16,328 nt of DNA from Hungatella sp. UBA5982 (GCA_002429965.1 DJBG01000002.1:25348-41675), one strand, 5' to 3'; positions 7,137-14,309 are shown, counted from the stretch's first letter. Numbers and translations: made by a program. Notes: generated by a model not told the origin, from the letters alone.

Positions 7137-7976
7137 TTATTTGATTCTTTCGATCTTACTTTCTGTTATCCTGACTTTTCCTTCTTTCAGGAGATGTCCT
7201 ATTGCCCGCTTAAATGCATTCTTGCTCATAGAAAATTCCCGTTTGATAATCTCTGGCTCTGCCTTATCAGTAAATGGCAGACTGCCGCCAAACTGTGTTT
7301 CTATGATCTCAAGAACCTTGCCGGAATCCGTATCCATCTGAATATAAGCCTTCTGTCTGGGACTTAAATCAAGTTTCCCGTCTTCTCTTACCTTAGTTAC
7401 CCGCGCCGTCACCTCATCGCCTTCCCGATAATTTTCAAACACTTCTTTCCGGGGAATCAGCCCGTAATATTTATGATCTACTGCCACAAAGGCTCCCAGG
7501 CTTTCATTGATTTCATAAATGATCCCGGTTACCTGATCCTCCTTGTTATAAGGCGACTGATTGCTCATATGGGAATATACCTTCATGGTAGCCGCCAGAC
7601 GTTTGCTTTTATCAACATAGAGGGCTACCAGCACATTCTCTCCCTGCCGTACCTTATGGGTTTGCTCCTTAAAAGGAAGAAGCAGATCCTTTTCAAGTCC
7701 CATATCGAGAAATGCGCCGATCTTACCCACTTCTTTCACTTGAAGCACAGCGGTTTCACCTGCCTGAAGCTTCGGTGTTGTTGTAGTGGCTATGAGCCGG
7801 TCCTCCGAATCCTTATAGATAAATACAGGGATCCTGTCTCCGGGCCCGGCTCCCTCCGGTACTTGTTTTTTTGGCAGAAGCACGGAAACATCGCTTCCTG
7901 CTTCCTCACCTAGATATACGCCGAACTCCTTGACCCTCTGTACCACCAGGGTCTGCATCTTTCCTAATTCAATCAT
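7137..7976 (-). CDS. cvfB: CvfB-family S1 domain RNA-binding protein
   Basis: A 279-residue protein with CvfB/YitL layout: three S1-type OB folds (about 1-65, 70-135 and 145-207) and a C-terminal winged-helix domain (about 213-279, ending EGKVRITESKIERIK). Typical stretches are VGKIGAFLDMGLEKDLLLPF and GIIYEINESLGAFVAVDHKYYGLIP. CvfB proteins bind RNA and affect virulence gene expression in staphylococci; they are common housekeeping-type proteins in Firmicutes. The open frame extends 21 codons further upstream (to 8039) into the thioesterase gene, but the start at MIELGK is preferred. It has AGAGGAAG just upstream, follows the thioesterase TAA by one base (TAACATG), and matches the normal N-terminus. 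Translational coupling with the thioesterase is likely. Confidence 0.92.
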   Translation of the reverse strand: MIELGKMQTLVVQRVKEFGVYLGEEAGSDVSVLLPKKQVPEGAGPGDRIPVFIYKDSEDRLIATTTTPKLQAGETAVLQVKEVGKIGAFLDMGLEKDLLLPFKEQTHKVRQGENVLVALYVDKSKRLAATMKVYSHMSNQSPYNKEDQVTGIIYEINESLGAFVAVDHKYYGLIPRKEVFENYREGDEVTARVTKVREDGKLDLSPRQKAYIQMDTDSGKVLEIIETQFGGSLPFTDKAEPEIIKREFSMSKNAFKRAIGHLLKEGKVRITESKIERIK

Positions 7977-7977
7977 G

Positions 7978-8703
7978 TTACTTCCTCTCTGTTGTTCCCC
8001 GCAGCCAGATGACCGCGTAAGCTGCTCCCCGCTCATCACACAGGGAAACCGTATAGCCTTCCTCTGTCTGGCTCAGACGGGGATAAACTGCATCTCCAAA
8101 GACTGCCGCCTTTTTATATTCCACTCTCAGTTCGGAAACCTCCATTTCATCCGGAAGCACCTCCCTGGCAATCTCTACATATTGAGCATTATTGACATGG
8201 TGGTTCGTATCTATATGATGCTTTCCAACGATGACCGGCTCAGTGTTTTCATATTCCTCCGGCAATTGGATCTTACGTGAAGCATAGTCCATGGAAAGCC
8301 TCTTTTCATTGCCGCTTCCATATCCCCGGATGTCATCCGGTTCAATCTTAACTGGACGTCCCTTTTCCGTATCAAATAAAAACCATACGGAATTAGCCCT
8401 TACAAGGTACTCACCGGCCTGATCACATATGGTAAAATTCCGGTATCCGTAAAACCCCTTAAAGTCATAGGGCCAGGTACCCACCACAATCTCCTCGCCC
8501 AACACAGGATAACGGTCCACCACGATCTGCCATGAGGAAAGCCACCATGCCTTATGACGGTCAGTTAAGTAGGAAATCCCAAGGCCGATATCCTCAGACT
8601 GAAACGTAGAACAATCCTGCAGATAATTCATGATGCCTGTTAATGTCAGTCTTCCGCATTCATCAGTTTCGCTGTAACGGACCCTGCTGCCAAATGTATA
8701 CAT
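7978..8703 (-). CDS. Acyl-ACP thioesterase (FatA/FatB-like, double hotdog)
   Basis: A 241-residue enzyme that releases fatty acids from acyl carrier protein. It contains two hotdog domains, about 1-115 (YSETDECGRLTLTGIMNYLQD) and 155-241. The second holds HIDTNHHVNNAQYVE with the conserved D165-x-N167-x-H169 pattern of plant and bacterial acyl-ACP thioesterases. The frame is open for ten more codons (to 8733), but the start at MYTFGSRVRY is chosen for two reasons. GAGAGG lies eight bases upstream, and the upstream ATG overlaps the -10 box of a strong promoter at 8732-8760, so it cannot be in the mRNA. It is the first gene of an operon with cvfB and a methyltransferase. Chain-length preference cannot be judged from sequence. 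Confidence 0.92.
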   Translation of the reverse strand: MYTFGSRVRYSETDECGRLTLTGIMNYLQDCSTFQSEDIGLGISYLTDRHKAWWLSSWQIVVDRYPVLGEEIVVGTWPYDFKGFYGYRNFTICDQAGEYLVRANSVWFLFDTEKGRPVKIEPDDIRGYGSGNEKRLSMDYASRKIQLPEEYENTEPVIVGKHHIDTNHHVNNAQYVEIAREVLPDEMEVSELRVEYKKAAVFGDAVYPRLSQTEEGYTVSLCDERGAAYAVIWLRGTTERK

Positions 8704-8731
8704 TTCACACCTCTCATCAAAATTATATAAC

Positions 8732-8760
8732 ATTATAAAGCATTTTCATGCTCTTGTCCA
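8732..8760 (-). promoter_or_regulatory. Sigma-A promoter of the thioesterase-cvfB-methyltransferase operon
   Basis: On the minus strand TGGACA (8755-8760) is separated by 17 bases from TATAAT (8732-8737), five and six matches to consensus. Predicted start is near 8725, giving a leader of about 20 bases. The spacer contains a small palindrome AGCAT-tttc-ATGCT, possibly an operator. A second, weaker pair, TTGTTA (8821-8826) and TATAAT (8799-8804) with a 16-base spacer, lies further upstream. Confidence 0.72.
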
Positions 8761-8847
8761 GATAAACCCGAAAGAACACTGTCCCGGTTTCCAGAGAAAT
8801 TATATCAAAAAGGAAAGTCTTAACAATAACTTAACGATCTGTAATAC

Positions 8848-8876
8848 AAAAAACGGAACCTTATAGGGTTCCGTTT
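8848..8876 (-). terminator. Intrinsic terminator of the tRNA-Gln gene
   Basis: AAACGGAACC (8851-8860) pairs with GGTTCCGTTT (8867-8876), 10 bp with a 6-nt loop. On the minus strand the stem ends in six T followed by G. It begins seven bases after the tRNA 3' end. Confidence 0.9.
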
Positions 8877-8882
8877 ATCAAA

Positions 8883-8955
8883 CTGGGCTACAAGGATTCG
8901 AACCTTGAAAATGACGGAGTCAGAGTCCGTTGCCTTACCATTTGGCGATAGCCCA
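8883..8955 (-). tRNA. tRNA-Gln (anticodon CTG)
   Basis: A 73-nt cloverleaf on the minus strand. The acceptor stem is TGGGCTA with TAGCCCA, the D arm GCC/GGC, the anticodon stem ACGGA/TCCGT with loop CTCTGAC (anticodon CTG at positions 34-36), and the T arm CAAGG/CCTTG with loop TTCGAAT. The discriminator base is G. The CCA end is not encoded: the acceptor stem and G are followed directly by TTTGAT. It reads CAG codons; glutamine tRNAs with TTG are the usual major form, so this is probably the minor isoacceptor. It has its own promoter and terminator. Confidence 0.96.
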
Positions 8956-8972
8956 TCAATACAACAAGAGGA

Positions 8973-9001
8973 ATTATACAAGATTTTTCTCTATTAGTCA
9001 A
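8973..9001 (-). promoter_or_regulatory. Sigma-A promoter of the tRNA-Gln gene
   Basis: TTGACT (8996-9001) and TATAAT (8973-8978) on the minus strand with an exact 17-base spacer, 11 of 12 consensus bases. An A/T-rich stretch (an UP-like run of A) lies just upstream of the -35. Transcription should start about 10 bases before the tRNA 5' end at 8955. Confidence 0.92.
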
Positions 9002-9032
9002 GCTTTTTTTTAATGATTTTTCTGCCGGCCAC

Positions 9033-9067
9033 TAAAAAGATTACAGTTCAGCCCCCCGGCTGAACTG
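9033..9067 (-). terminator. Terminator of the sugar transporter-GH2 operon
   Basis: CAGTTCAGCC (9044-9053) pairs with GGCTGAACTG (9058-9067), a perfect 10-bp stem with a 4-base loop. On the minus strand it is followed by TAATCTTTTT. It lies 30 bases after the stop codon of the glycosidase gene. Confidence 0.83.
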
Positions 9068-9097
9068 ATAAGATAAAAACTTCATAACCACCCGGCT

Positions 9098-10807
9098 TTA
9101 ATTGTAAATTTTCTTTCCGAATATCTTTTCCAGCTTTTCCAATGGAAGCTTAGGCGTTCTATCTTCCCTTAAAAGACCGTTTGTCTCCTGCATAACATCC
9201 GTAAGCTGCGTATAGCAGAAACCAGAAAATTTTCTGCTTTTAATCAGGAAATCCGTAATAGGTTCCAGACGTTTTAAAAATTCCCCTTCGCTTCCTACCT
9301 TATTGTAATATCCCCAGCCTTTCTCTTCTGCAGAAAAAGCGATACCGCCATACTCCGTCATCAGGACAGGCTGTCCCCGATACGTCTGCCCATCCGCCAG
9401 AACAAAGCGGCGTTCCGCCTGGCTATACAGGATATCTTCCAGACATTCGTACTTTCCTTCGGTTTCCGGCATCAGTTCATAATCATGTAAGGCCAGAATG
9501 TCTGTGTGCTCCGTCTGCTCCCAGCCATCGTTTCCACTGACTGGTCTGGTTTTATCCAAAGCTTTGGCCTGATAATACAACATATTAGAAAAGCTCTGCT
9601 GGCTATGATCTGTTTTTATATTTCTCATTCCCCAGCTTTCGTTTGCAGTCACCCATGTAATAATGGACGGATGATTATAATCCCGTTCAATGAATTCAGT
9701 AAGCTCTCTGGAAGTATTTTCCACCGTATTGTCCGTATACATATAGCAGCTTGGCATCTCTCCCCATACAAGAAATCCCAGTCTGTCTGCCCAGTAATAA
9801 TATCTTGGATCTTCAATTTTCTGATGCTTTCTGGCCCCGTTAAACCCCATTTTCTTTGCAAGCAGAATATCGCTCCGTATGGCTTCCTCATCCGGAGGTG
9901 TAAGAAGACTTTGACTCCAGTAGCCCTGATCAAGAACCAGTCTTTGGTATAATACTTCTCCGTTTAACAGAATCTTCCCATTTGAAACGCAGACAGACCG
10001 GAGTCCAAAATAACTGGTTACCTTATCATTTTGAAGACTTACCTCCATCTCAATTAGATTGGGTTTTTCCGGCGTCCATGTCAGTTGATCACGGCGCAGA
10101 TCCAAGTCCGGCAAAGCTAAAATTCCCTTTCCATATCCATTTTCACAAGAAATTTTCAAGATGCCTAAATCCATTTCAATACCACCTTCTACAGGGAGGC
10201 TATGAAAAAAAACTTCCGCACCAATACGCTCCATGGAGGAAATAAAGATTTCGCATAAAACTTCATTACGTTCCAGATCCGGAGTTGCCTTAATTCGTTT
10301 GATATGGGGTTTACCCGCATATTCCAGCCACACACTCTGCCAGATGCCAGTTGTAGGAGTGTACCAACAGGCAAAATTTTCACCTGTCCATGTCTGCTTT
10401 CCTCTCGGCTTATCCGCGTCACTGTAATCCGTAACTTTAACCGTTACGATATTCTTACCTTTTAAAACCAGTCCGGTAATATCTAAATCAAAGGGGGTGT
10501 GACCGCCTTTGTGGCCGCCTGCATAGATTTGATTGATATAAACCTCGGCTTCATAATCCACGGCTCCAAACTTTAAAAGCAGGCTTTTTCCACTTAATCT
10601 GCTTGTCTCCACAAGAAACTCTTTCCGGTACCATACCATATGGTGGACCTTTGTATCGCCGATTCCACTCATTTCGGACTGATAGCAGAACGGAACCTGA
10701 ATCTTCCGGTCAAATACCGGTTCATCAAAGGAGAAATCCCATTCTCCATTCAGAGTCGTCCAATCCTCCCTTTTAAAATCAGGTCTTGGATAATTATCAA
10801 TGACCAT
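9098..10807 (-). CDS. Glycoside hydrolase family 2 protein (beta-galactosidase/beta-glucuronidase type)
   Basis: A 569-residue retaining glycosidase. The N-terminal jelly-roll sugar-binding domain (about 1-165) contains LNGEWDFSFD, a motif including WYRKEF, and GGHTPFDLDIT. An immunoglobulin-like domain follows at about 170-275. The TIM barrel has the acid/base Glu390 in WVTANESWG and the nucleophile Glu485 in VLMTEYGG. No signal peptide is seen, so it acts in the cytosol, probably on an oligosaccharide or glycoside brought in by the transporter encoded just upstream (50-base gap). The frame is open to 10825, but ATG at 10805-10807 is preferred because AAGGAG sits seven bases before it and too close to the other two ATGs. 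Substrate cannot be fixed from sequence; galactoside, glucuronide and mannoside activities all occur in GH2. The barrel is shorter than in LacZ, matching the compact GH2 subfamilies of gut Clostridia. Confidence 0.93.
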   Translation of the reverse strand: MVIDNYPRPDFKREDWTTLNGEWDFSFDEPVFDRKIQVPFCYQSEMSGIGDTKVHHMVWYRKEFLVETSRLSGKSLLLKFGAVDYEAEVYINQIYAGGHKGGHTPFDLDITGLVLKGKNIVTVKVTDYSDADKPRGKQTWTGENFACWYTPTTGIWQSVWLEYAGKPHIKRIKATPDLERNEVLCEIFISSMERIGAEVFFHSLPVEGGIEMDLGILKISCENGYGKGILALPDLDLRRDQLTWTPEKPNLIEMEVSLQNDKVTSYFGLRSVCVSNGKILLNGEVLYQRLVLDQGYWSQSLLTPPDEEAIRSDILLAKKMGFNGARKHQKIEDPRYYYWADRLGFLVWGEMPSCYMYTDNTVENTSRELTEFIERDYNHPSIITWVTANESWGMRNIKTDHSQQSFSNMLYYQAKALDKTRPVSGNDGWEQTEHTDILALHDYELMPETEGKYECLEDILYSQAERRFVLADGQTYRGQPVLMTEYGGIAFSAEEKGWGYYNKVGSEGEFLKRLEPITDFLIKSRKFSGFCYTQLTDVMQETNGLLREDRTPKLPLEKLEKIFGKKIYN

Positions 10808-10857
10808 ATTCATTCTCCTTTCCATTTTTATGCATGCACGAAAGGCAGCACGTTGTC

Positions 10858-11712
10858 TTACCCCTTTAAACCAGAAGTACTGATGCCTTCCACCAGGTAT
10901 TTCTGCAGGCAGATAAAGATAATTACTGCAGGCAGTATTGATAGGGTTGCCATTGCAAACATCGCGCCGTAATCGGAAGAAGATCCTGGATCACAAAACA
11001 ATTTTAAAGCAAGGCTGACCGGATATTTGGCAGACTCATTGATATAGAGCAGAGCTGAAAGAAAATCATCCCATCTCCACATAAATGAAAAAATGCTGGC
11101 CGTAATAAGCGCCGGGGTTATAAGCGGCATGATGATCCTGGAAAATATGCCATAATAAGAACAACCGTCAATCTTGGCTGCCTCGTCAAGCTCCCTGGGA
11201 ATTCCATCAATGAAATTAATCATCAGGTAAACAAAAAATCCCTGGATCGCAAAGCAATAAGGAAGAATCAACGGCATATAGCTTCCTACCCACCCTAATT
11301 TCTGATACCATAAATACTGAGGGATCATCAGTACCTGAGCCGGGAGCATCATAGAAAGCAGCATGGCCACAAACAAAATCCTTCTGCCAAAAAATCTGCA
11401 TCTTGCAAGGCCATAGGCTACCAAAGCCGAGGAAAAAACAGTTCCCAAGGTAGCCACAACGGATATAAATAAAGAATTCTTAAAAAAAACTGCAAAAGTA
11501 ATCTTTGCAAAACCTTTCCAGCCATTTATATAGTTGGAAAGCACAAATTTTTCCGGAATCAGCTGGCCTGCCGTTATAAAGATGGTATTGGTTTCCTTAA
11601 AAGAACTCATAACCATCCAAACCAGAGGATAAATCATCACAAGCCCCAGACCACAGACGATTACATGGTAAAAAGCTTTTCCTATTTTTCTTTTGGTTTT
11701 CAACTGTCTCAC
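10858..11712 (-). CDS. Carbohydrate ABC transporter permease, MalG type
   Basis: A 284-residue inner-membrane permease with six predicted helices (about 13-35, 77-101, 110-130, 141-163, 199-220 and 254-273). The cytoplasmic EAA loop reads ELDEAAKIDGCSYYGIFSRI (EAA...G at 177-183), the docking site for the ATPase. The N-terminal PLVWMVMSSFKET is typical of the MalG/ChvE-partner permeases of CUT1 sugar transporters. It overlaps the preceding permease by four bases (GTGA). The start taken is GTG at 11710-11712. The AAGGAG is only one base before it, so TTG at 11701-11703, ten bases after the AAGGAG, is a real alternative that would shorten the protein by three residues. It pairs with the next gene upstream to form the channel. 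Confidence 0.95.
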   Translation of the reverse strand: MRQLKTKRKIGKAFYHVIVCGLGLVMIYPLVWMVMSSFKETNTIFITAGQLIPEKFVLSNYINGWKGFAKITFAVFFKNSLFISVVATLGTVFSSALVAYGLARCRFFGRRILFVAMLLSMMLPAQVLMIPQYLWYQKLGWVGSYMPLILPYCFAIQGFFVYLMINFIDGIPRELDEAAKIDGCSYYGIFSRIIMPLITPALITASIFSFMWRWDDFLSALLYINESAKYPVSLALKLFCDPGSSSDYGAMFAMATLSILPAVIIFICLQKYLVEGISTSGLKG

Positions 11713-12620
11713 ACTCCTTCCGTATAAACCCAGAATTTCTTTGTTGCGAACAGAACCACTGTAATAAGACCTATAATCCCCAGCATTACCCAGGCCAGCG
11801 CTGCCCCGTATCCAGTATTATGGAACTCGAAGGATTGCTGGTACATATAAACGGTATAGAACAGAGTGGAGTTTAAGGGTTTGCCCTGAGTAATAATAAA
11901 GCACTGTGTAAATGCCAGGAAACCGTTAATCATCTGCATTACTAAATTAAAGAAAATAGTCGGTGTTAAAAGAGGCAGAGTGATCTTAAAAAACTGGGAA
12001 AATTTATTTGCACCATCAACTCTGGCCGCCTCATAAAGCGTCACCGGAATCTGTTTTAAGGATGATAAAAAGATCAGCATAGAAGAACCAAACTGCCATA
12101 CTGCCAGGATAATAAGAGTCCAGATAGCCGTATTCTTATTTCCAAGCCATGCAAAGCTGGTTTGTATCCCCATAATACCCAAAAGATGATTTATCACACC
12201 GTCGGTTGCAAACATCCGCTTCCAGAGAATGGCGACTGCCACAGAACCTCCAATAATGGATGGCAGATAGTAAGCCGCCCGGTAAAAGCCGGTTGCCTTT
12301 GTTGTATTAAGCAGAAGCATCGCCACCATAAGTGCAAAAACCAAACGAAGAGGAACAGATACAAAGGCGAAATAAAACGTAACCCCTATGGTCTGAAAAA
12401 ACACTTTATCATCGGTAAACATTTTTATGTAATTTTTAAGTCCTGCAAAAACAGGCGGCGACAAAATGTTATAATCACATAAAGAATAGTAAAAGGAAAT
12501 CCCCATGGGCACCACCATGAACAGTAGAAAGCCGATGATAAACGGAAGACTGAATATCACTCCCACTGTACTTTCTTTGTTCAGGAAATGCCTGAGGCCT
12601 GCACCTTTGTCATATTTCAT
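11709..12620 (-). CDS. Carbohydrate ABC transporter permease, MalF type
   Basis: A 303-residue membrane protein of the CUT1 family. Its first helix at about 20-43 is followed by NILSPPVFAGLKNYIKMF, a usual segment before the periplasmic-side loop. Further helices lie at about 80-104, 113-133, 165-187, 218-240 and 272-294. The EAA loop is LYEAARVDGANKFSQFFKI (EAA...G at 197-203). The ATG has GGAGG six bases upstream. It follows the binding-protein gene after a 115-base gap holding a strong hairpin. Together with the MalG-type gene it makes the transmembrane channel; the ATPase is missing from this operon. Confidence 0.95.
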   Translation of the reverse strand: MKYDKGAGLRHFLNKESTVGVIFSLPFIIGFLLFMVVPMGISFYYSLCDYNILSPPVFAGLKNYIKMFTDDKVFFQTIGVTFYFAFVSVPLRLVFALMVAMLLLNTTKATGFYRAAYYLPSIIGGSVAVAILWKRMFATDGVINHLLGIMGIQTSFAWLGNKNTAIWTLIILAVWQFGSSMLIFLSSLKQIPVTLYEAARVDGANKFSQFFKITLPLLTPTIFFNLVMQMINGFLAFTQCFIITQGKPLNSTLFYTVYMYQQSFEFHNTGYGAALAWVMLGIIGLITVVLFATKKFWVYTEGV

Positions 12621-12661
12621 AGACGTCCTCCATTCATGGATAACTGTTTTCTTATTAAAAT

Positions 12662-12685
12662 AGGGGCAGAGCCGTCTCTGCCCCT
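12662..12685 (-). terminator. Intercistronic hairpin between binding-protein and permease genes
   Basis: AGGGGCAGAG (12662-12671) pairs perfectly with CTCTGCCCCT (12676-12685), loop CCGT. On the minus strand it is followed by ATTTTAATAAG, an imperfect T tract. GC-rich hairpins at this spot in binding-protein-dependent operons usually cause partial termination or protect the upstream mRNA, so that the binding protein is made in excess over the permeases. Confidence 0.75.
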
Positions 12686-12735
12686 GTACAGCTTCTAATC
12701 AGGCAGATATTCGCAATCCGCTTGATTCGGTTAAA

Positions 12736-14094
12736 TTATTTTTTGTTCATGATATTATTGGCCCCGTTAAAGAATTCTTCTGCGGCTGTAGCTGCATCAT
12801 ATGCACCGTAGCACAGCTGTTCCTGAACCTGATTTAACAGATTGGAAACCTCGCTTGCGCCGTCTGGCTGCGGCGGATTGATGGGAGAGCAGTTAGGGGT
12901 CACAACCTCGTTAATATAACGGATCACCTCCTGATCCACATCACTCATCTTCGGTGCCAGTTCGTTGGCAATCACGCTGGAAGCCGGAACTCCTCTTTCA
13001 CCCAGTAAAATATTGTTTGCTTCACTGGAATTGGTTAAGAAGTTTAGAACCTTAACTGCTTCTTCCGGATTCTTTGTATGAGCGCCAACAGAGAAAAACT
13101 GACCGGATTTCAAATAACCGGATTTCTTGGGATCTGCTGACGGCCAGGTGGTAATACCGATCTCCATGCCATCCGGAGCTGCTTTTTGTACGGCAGTCAG
13201 CTGGTTAGAGCTATAAAAGGCACACCAGGACATGGTTTCAGGACCGGAGCCGTAAACCAGAGGCTCCTGTTCAACGGAACCGATAGAAAGTTCAGCAAAT
13301 ACACCTGGATCAATAAACCATTCTTCCTTAATTCCCGTCTCATACATCTGGAAAAACGGAAGATACTCTTCTGCGGTTCCACCCATCTTTTTGTCTCCAT
13401 AGAGAACGACATCATAACCTCTCATAAAATAATCCAGATAGGCTCCCGCATTATAATAGGCAATGTTTGTTTTATACCCTGTCTTTTCGTAAACCTGGCG
13501 GCACACATCAATGAATTCATCTGTAGTCATATAATCCTTAATTTCAATCCCGTTTTCTTCCAGCAGAGTCTTATTATACAGAAGAGATGGCGCATTAATT
13601 CCTGCGCAGATCGCGTAGATCCCATCTCCAACCGTACCACTGGCCATGGTGTTGTCAGAAATATTGGAAACATCCAGGGTGCCATCTTCAATATATGGCT
13701 TCAAATCTACCAACAGTCCGTTCTTTACATATTGATCAATGAACGAATAATCCATCTGAACAAGATCCGGAATCGCCTGTCCTGCTGCAGACGTAGCCAG
13801 TTTGTTCCAGTAATCAGACCACTCGGAAAACTGCCCTTCTATCACTGTCCCCGGGTTCTGCTCCCCATATAAGTCTAAGGCAGCCTGGGTTTTCTCATTT
13901 CTGACCTGATTTCCCCACCAGCTCATAGTCAGTTTAACATCTCCGCCTCCATTCCCTGCACCTGCTTCGGTAGTCCCTGCTGCTGCAGAACCTTCCGTAG
14001 TGTCTGCAGTTGTAGATGTGGCACCGCCTCCGCATCCGGTAAGTGAAGCTGCTGCCATAGCTGCCGCCATTAGTAACGCAATTCTTTTCTTCAT
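12736..14094 (-). CDS. Extracellular sugar-binding lipoprotein of an ABC transporter
   Basis: A 452-residue solute-binding protein. The N-terminus MKKRIALLMAAAMAAASLTG ends in a lipobox with Cys21 (LTGC), so it is exported and lipid-anchored. A low-complexity Gly/Thr/Ala/Ser-rich linker (about 22-55) follows. The mature domain begins VKLTMSWWGNQVRNEKTQ, typical of CUT1 family (SBP_bac_1) proteins. Other family stretches are DLVQMDYSFIDQYVKNGLL, ending in DLKPYIEDG, and SYLKSGQFFSVGAHTKNPEEA. The ORF is open to 14109, but the start at MKKR is chosen because GGAGG lies eight bases upstream and the signal peptide starts there. It is the first gene of the operon binding protein, two permeases, GH2. 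Expression is likely activated by the divergent two-component system and repressed by preferred carbon sources; see the operator entries. Confidence 0.95.
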   Translation of the reverse strand: MKKRIALLMAAAMAAASLTGCGGGATSTTADTTEGSAAAGTTEAGAGNGGGDVKLTMSWWGNQVRNEKTQAALDLYGEQNPGTVIEGQFSEWSDYWNKLATSAAGQAIPDLVQMDYSFIDQYVKNGLLVDLKPYIEDGTLDVSNISDNTMASGTVGDGIYAICAGINAPSLLYNKTLLEENGIEIKDYMTTDEFIDVCRQVYEKTGYKTNIAYYNAGAYLDYFMRGYDVVLYGDKKMGGTAEEYLPFFQMYETGIKEEWFIDPGVFAELSIGSVEQEPLVYGSGPETMSWCAFYSSNQLTAVQKAAPDGMEIGITTWPSADPKKSGYLKSGQFFSVGAHTKNPEEAVKVLNFLTNSSEANNILLGERGVPASSVIANELAPKMSDVDQEVIRYINEVVTPNCSPINPPQPDGASEVSNLLNQVQEQLCYGAYDAATAAEEFFNGANNIMNKK

Positions 14095-14126
14095 GAAACC
14101 TTCCTCCATTCATCTACTTTTGCTGT

Positions 14127-14140
14127 ATCAAGCGTTTTCA
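14127..14140 (-). promoter_or_regulatory. Cre-like catabolite repression box over the transcription start
   Basis: Read on the plus strand, ATCAAGCGTTTTCA agrees with the cre consensus TGWAANCGNTNWCA from the fourth position on, with three mismatches at its first three bases. It abuts the -10 box at 14140-14145 and covers the predicted start of the binding-protein mRNA. CcpA bound there would block initiation. The call rests on the motif only. Confidence 0.45.
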
Positions 14141-14168
14141 TTATACTTCCCACCATTATTCCAGTAAA
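14140..14168 (-). promoter_or_regulatory. Promoter of the sugar transporter operon
   Basis: On the minus strand TTTACT (14163-14168) lies 17 bases before TATAAT (14140-14145). The -10 is perfect and the -35 has four of six consensus bases, which fits a promoter needing an activator. Predicted start is near 14133, about 40 bases before the ATG at 14094. Confidence 0.68.
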
Positions 14169-14173
14169 TGAGT

Positions 14174-14205
14174 AAAACCGGGTTCCAAGTTGAAAAAACC
14201 GTGTT
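14174..14205. promoter_or_regulatory. Tandem direct-repeat operator, probable response-regulator site
   Basis: AAAACCGGGTT (14174-14184) and AAAACCGTGTT (14195-14205) are the same 11-mer with one difference, their starts 21 bp apart, that is two helical turns on the same face of the DNA. The proximal copy ends five bases before the -35 of the binding-protein promoter. AraC-family proteins, including YesN-type response regulators, use such direct repeats next to the -35 to activate transcription. Confidence 0.6.
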
Positions 14206-14241
14206 GTCTGTATAATTTGAATAGTTCTTTTACTTAATTGG

Positions 14242-14270
14242 TTGTTTTACGGGAATGTTTTATATATAAT
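14242..14270 (+). promoter_or_regulatory. Promoter of the two-component system genes
   Basis: TTGTTT (14242-14247) is separated by 17 bases from TATAAT (14265-14270) on the plus strand. Start of transcription would be near 14277, about 33 bases before the kinase ATG. Another TATAAT at 14211-14216 has TTGAAA 15 bases upstream and is a weaker candidate that overlaps the operator region. Confidence 0.6.
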
Positions 14271-14309
14271 TTAGCTGTCATTAGTTCAGTACGCGAAAGG
14301 CGGTCCTTT

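Noticed and set aside
7977..8039. N-terminal extension of CvfB into the thioesterase gene
   Set aside because: The added residues are not part of the S1 domain, and AGAGGAAG marks the internal ATG at 7974-7976.
13186..13872. 228-codon plus-strand frame
   Set aside because: Antisense to the sugar-binding protein gene, whose product is clearly recognisable; no ribosome binding site or family resemblance.
14238..14309. N-terminal extension of the histidine kinase
   Set aside because: It would begin at TTG inside or before the predicted promoter and has no ribosome binding site; the first helix and basic N-terminus fit the ATG at 14310.
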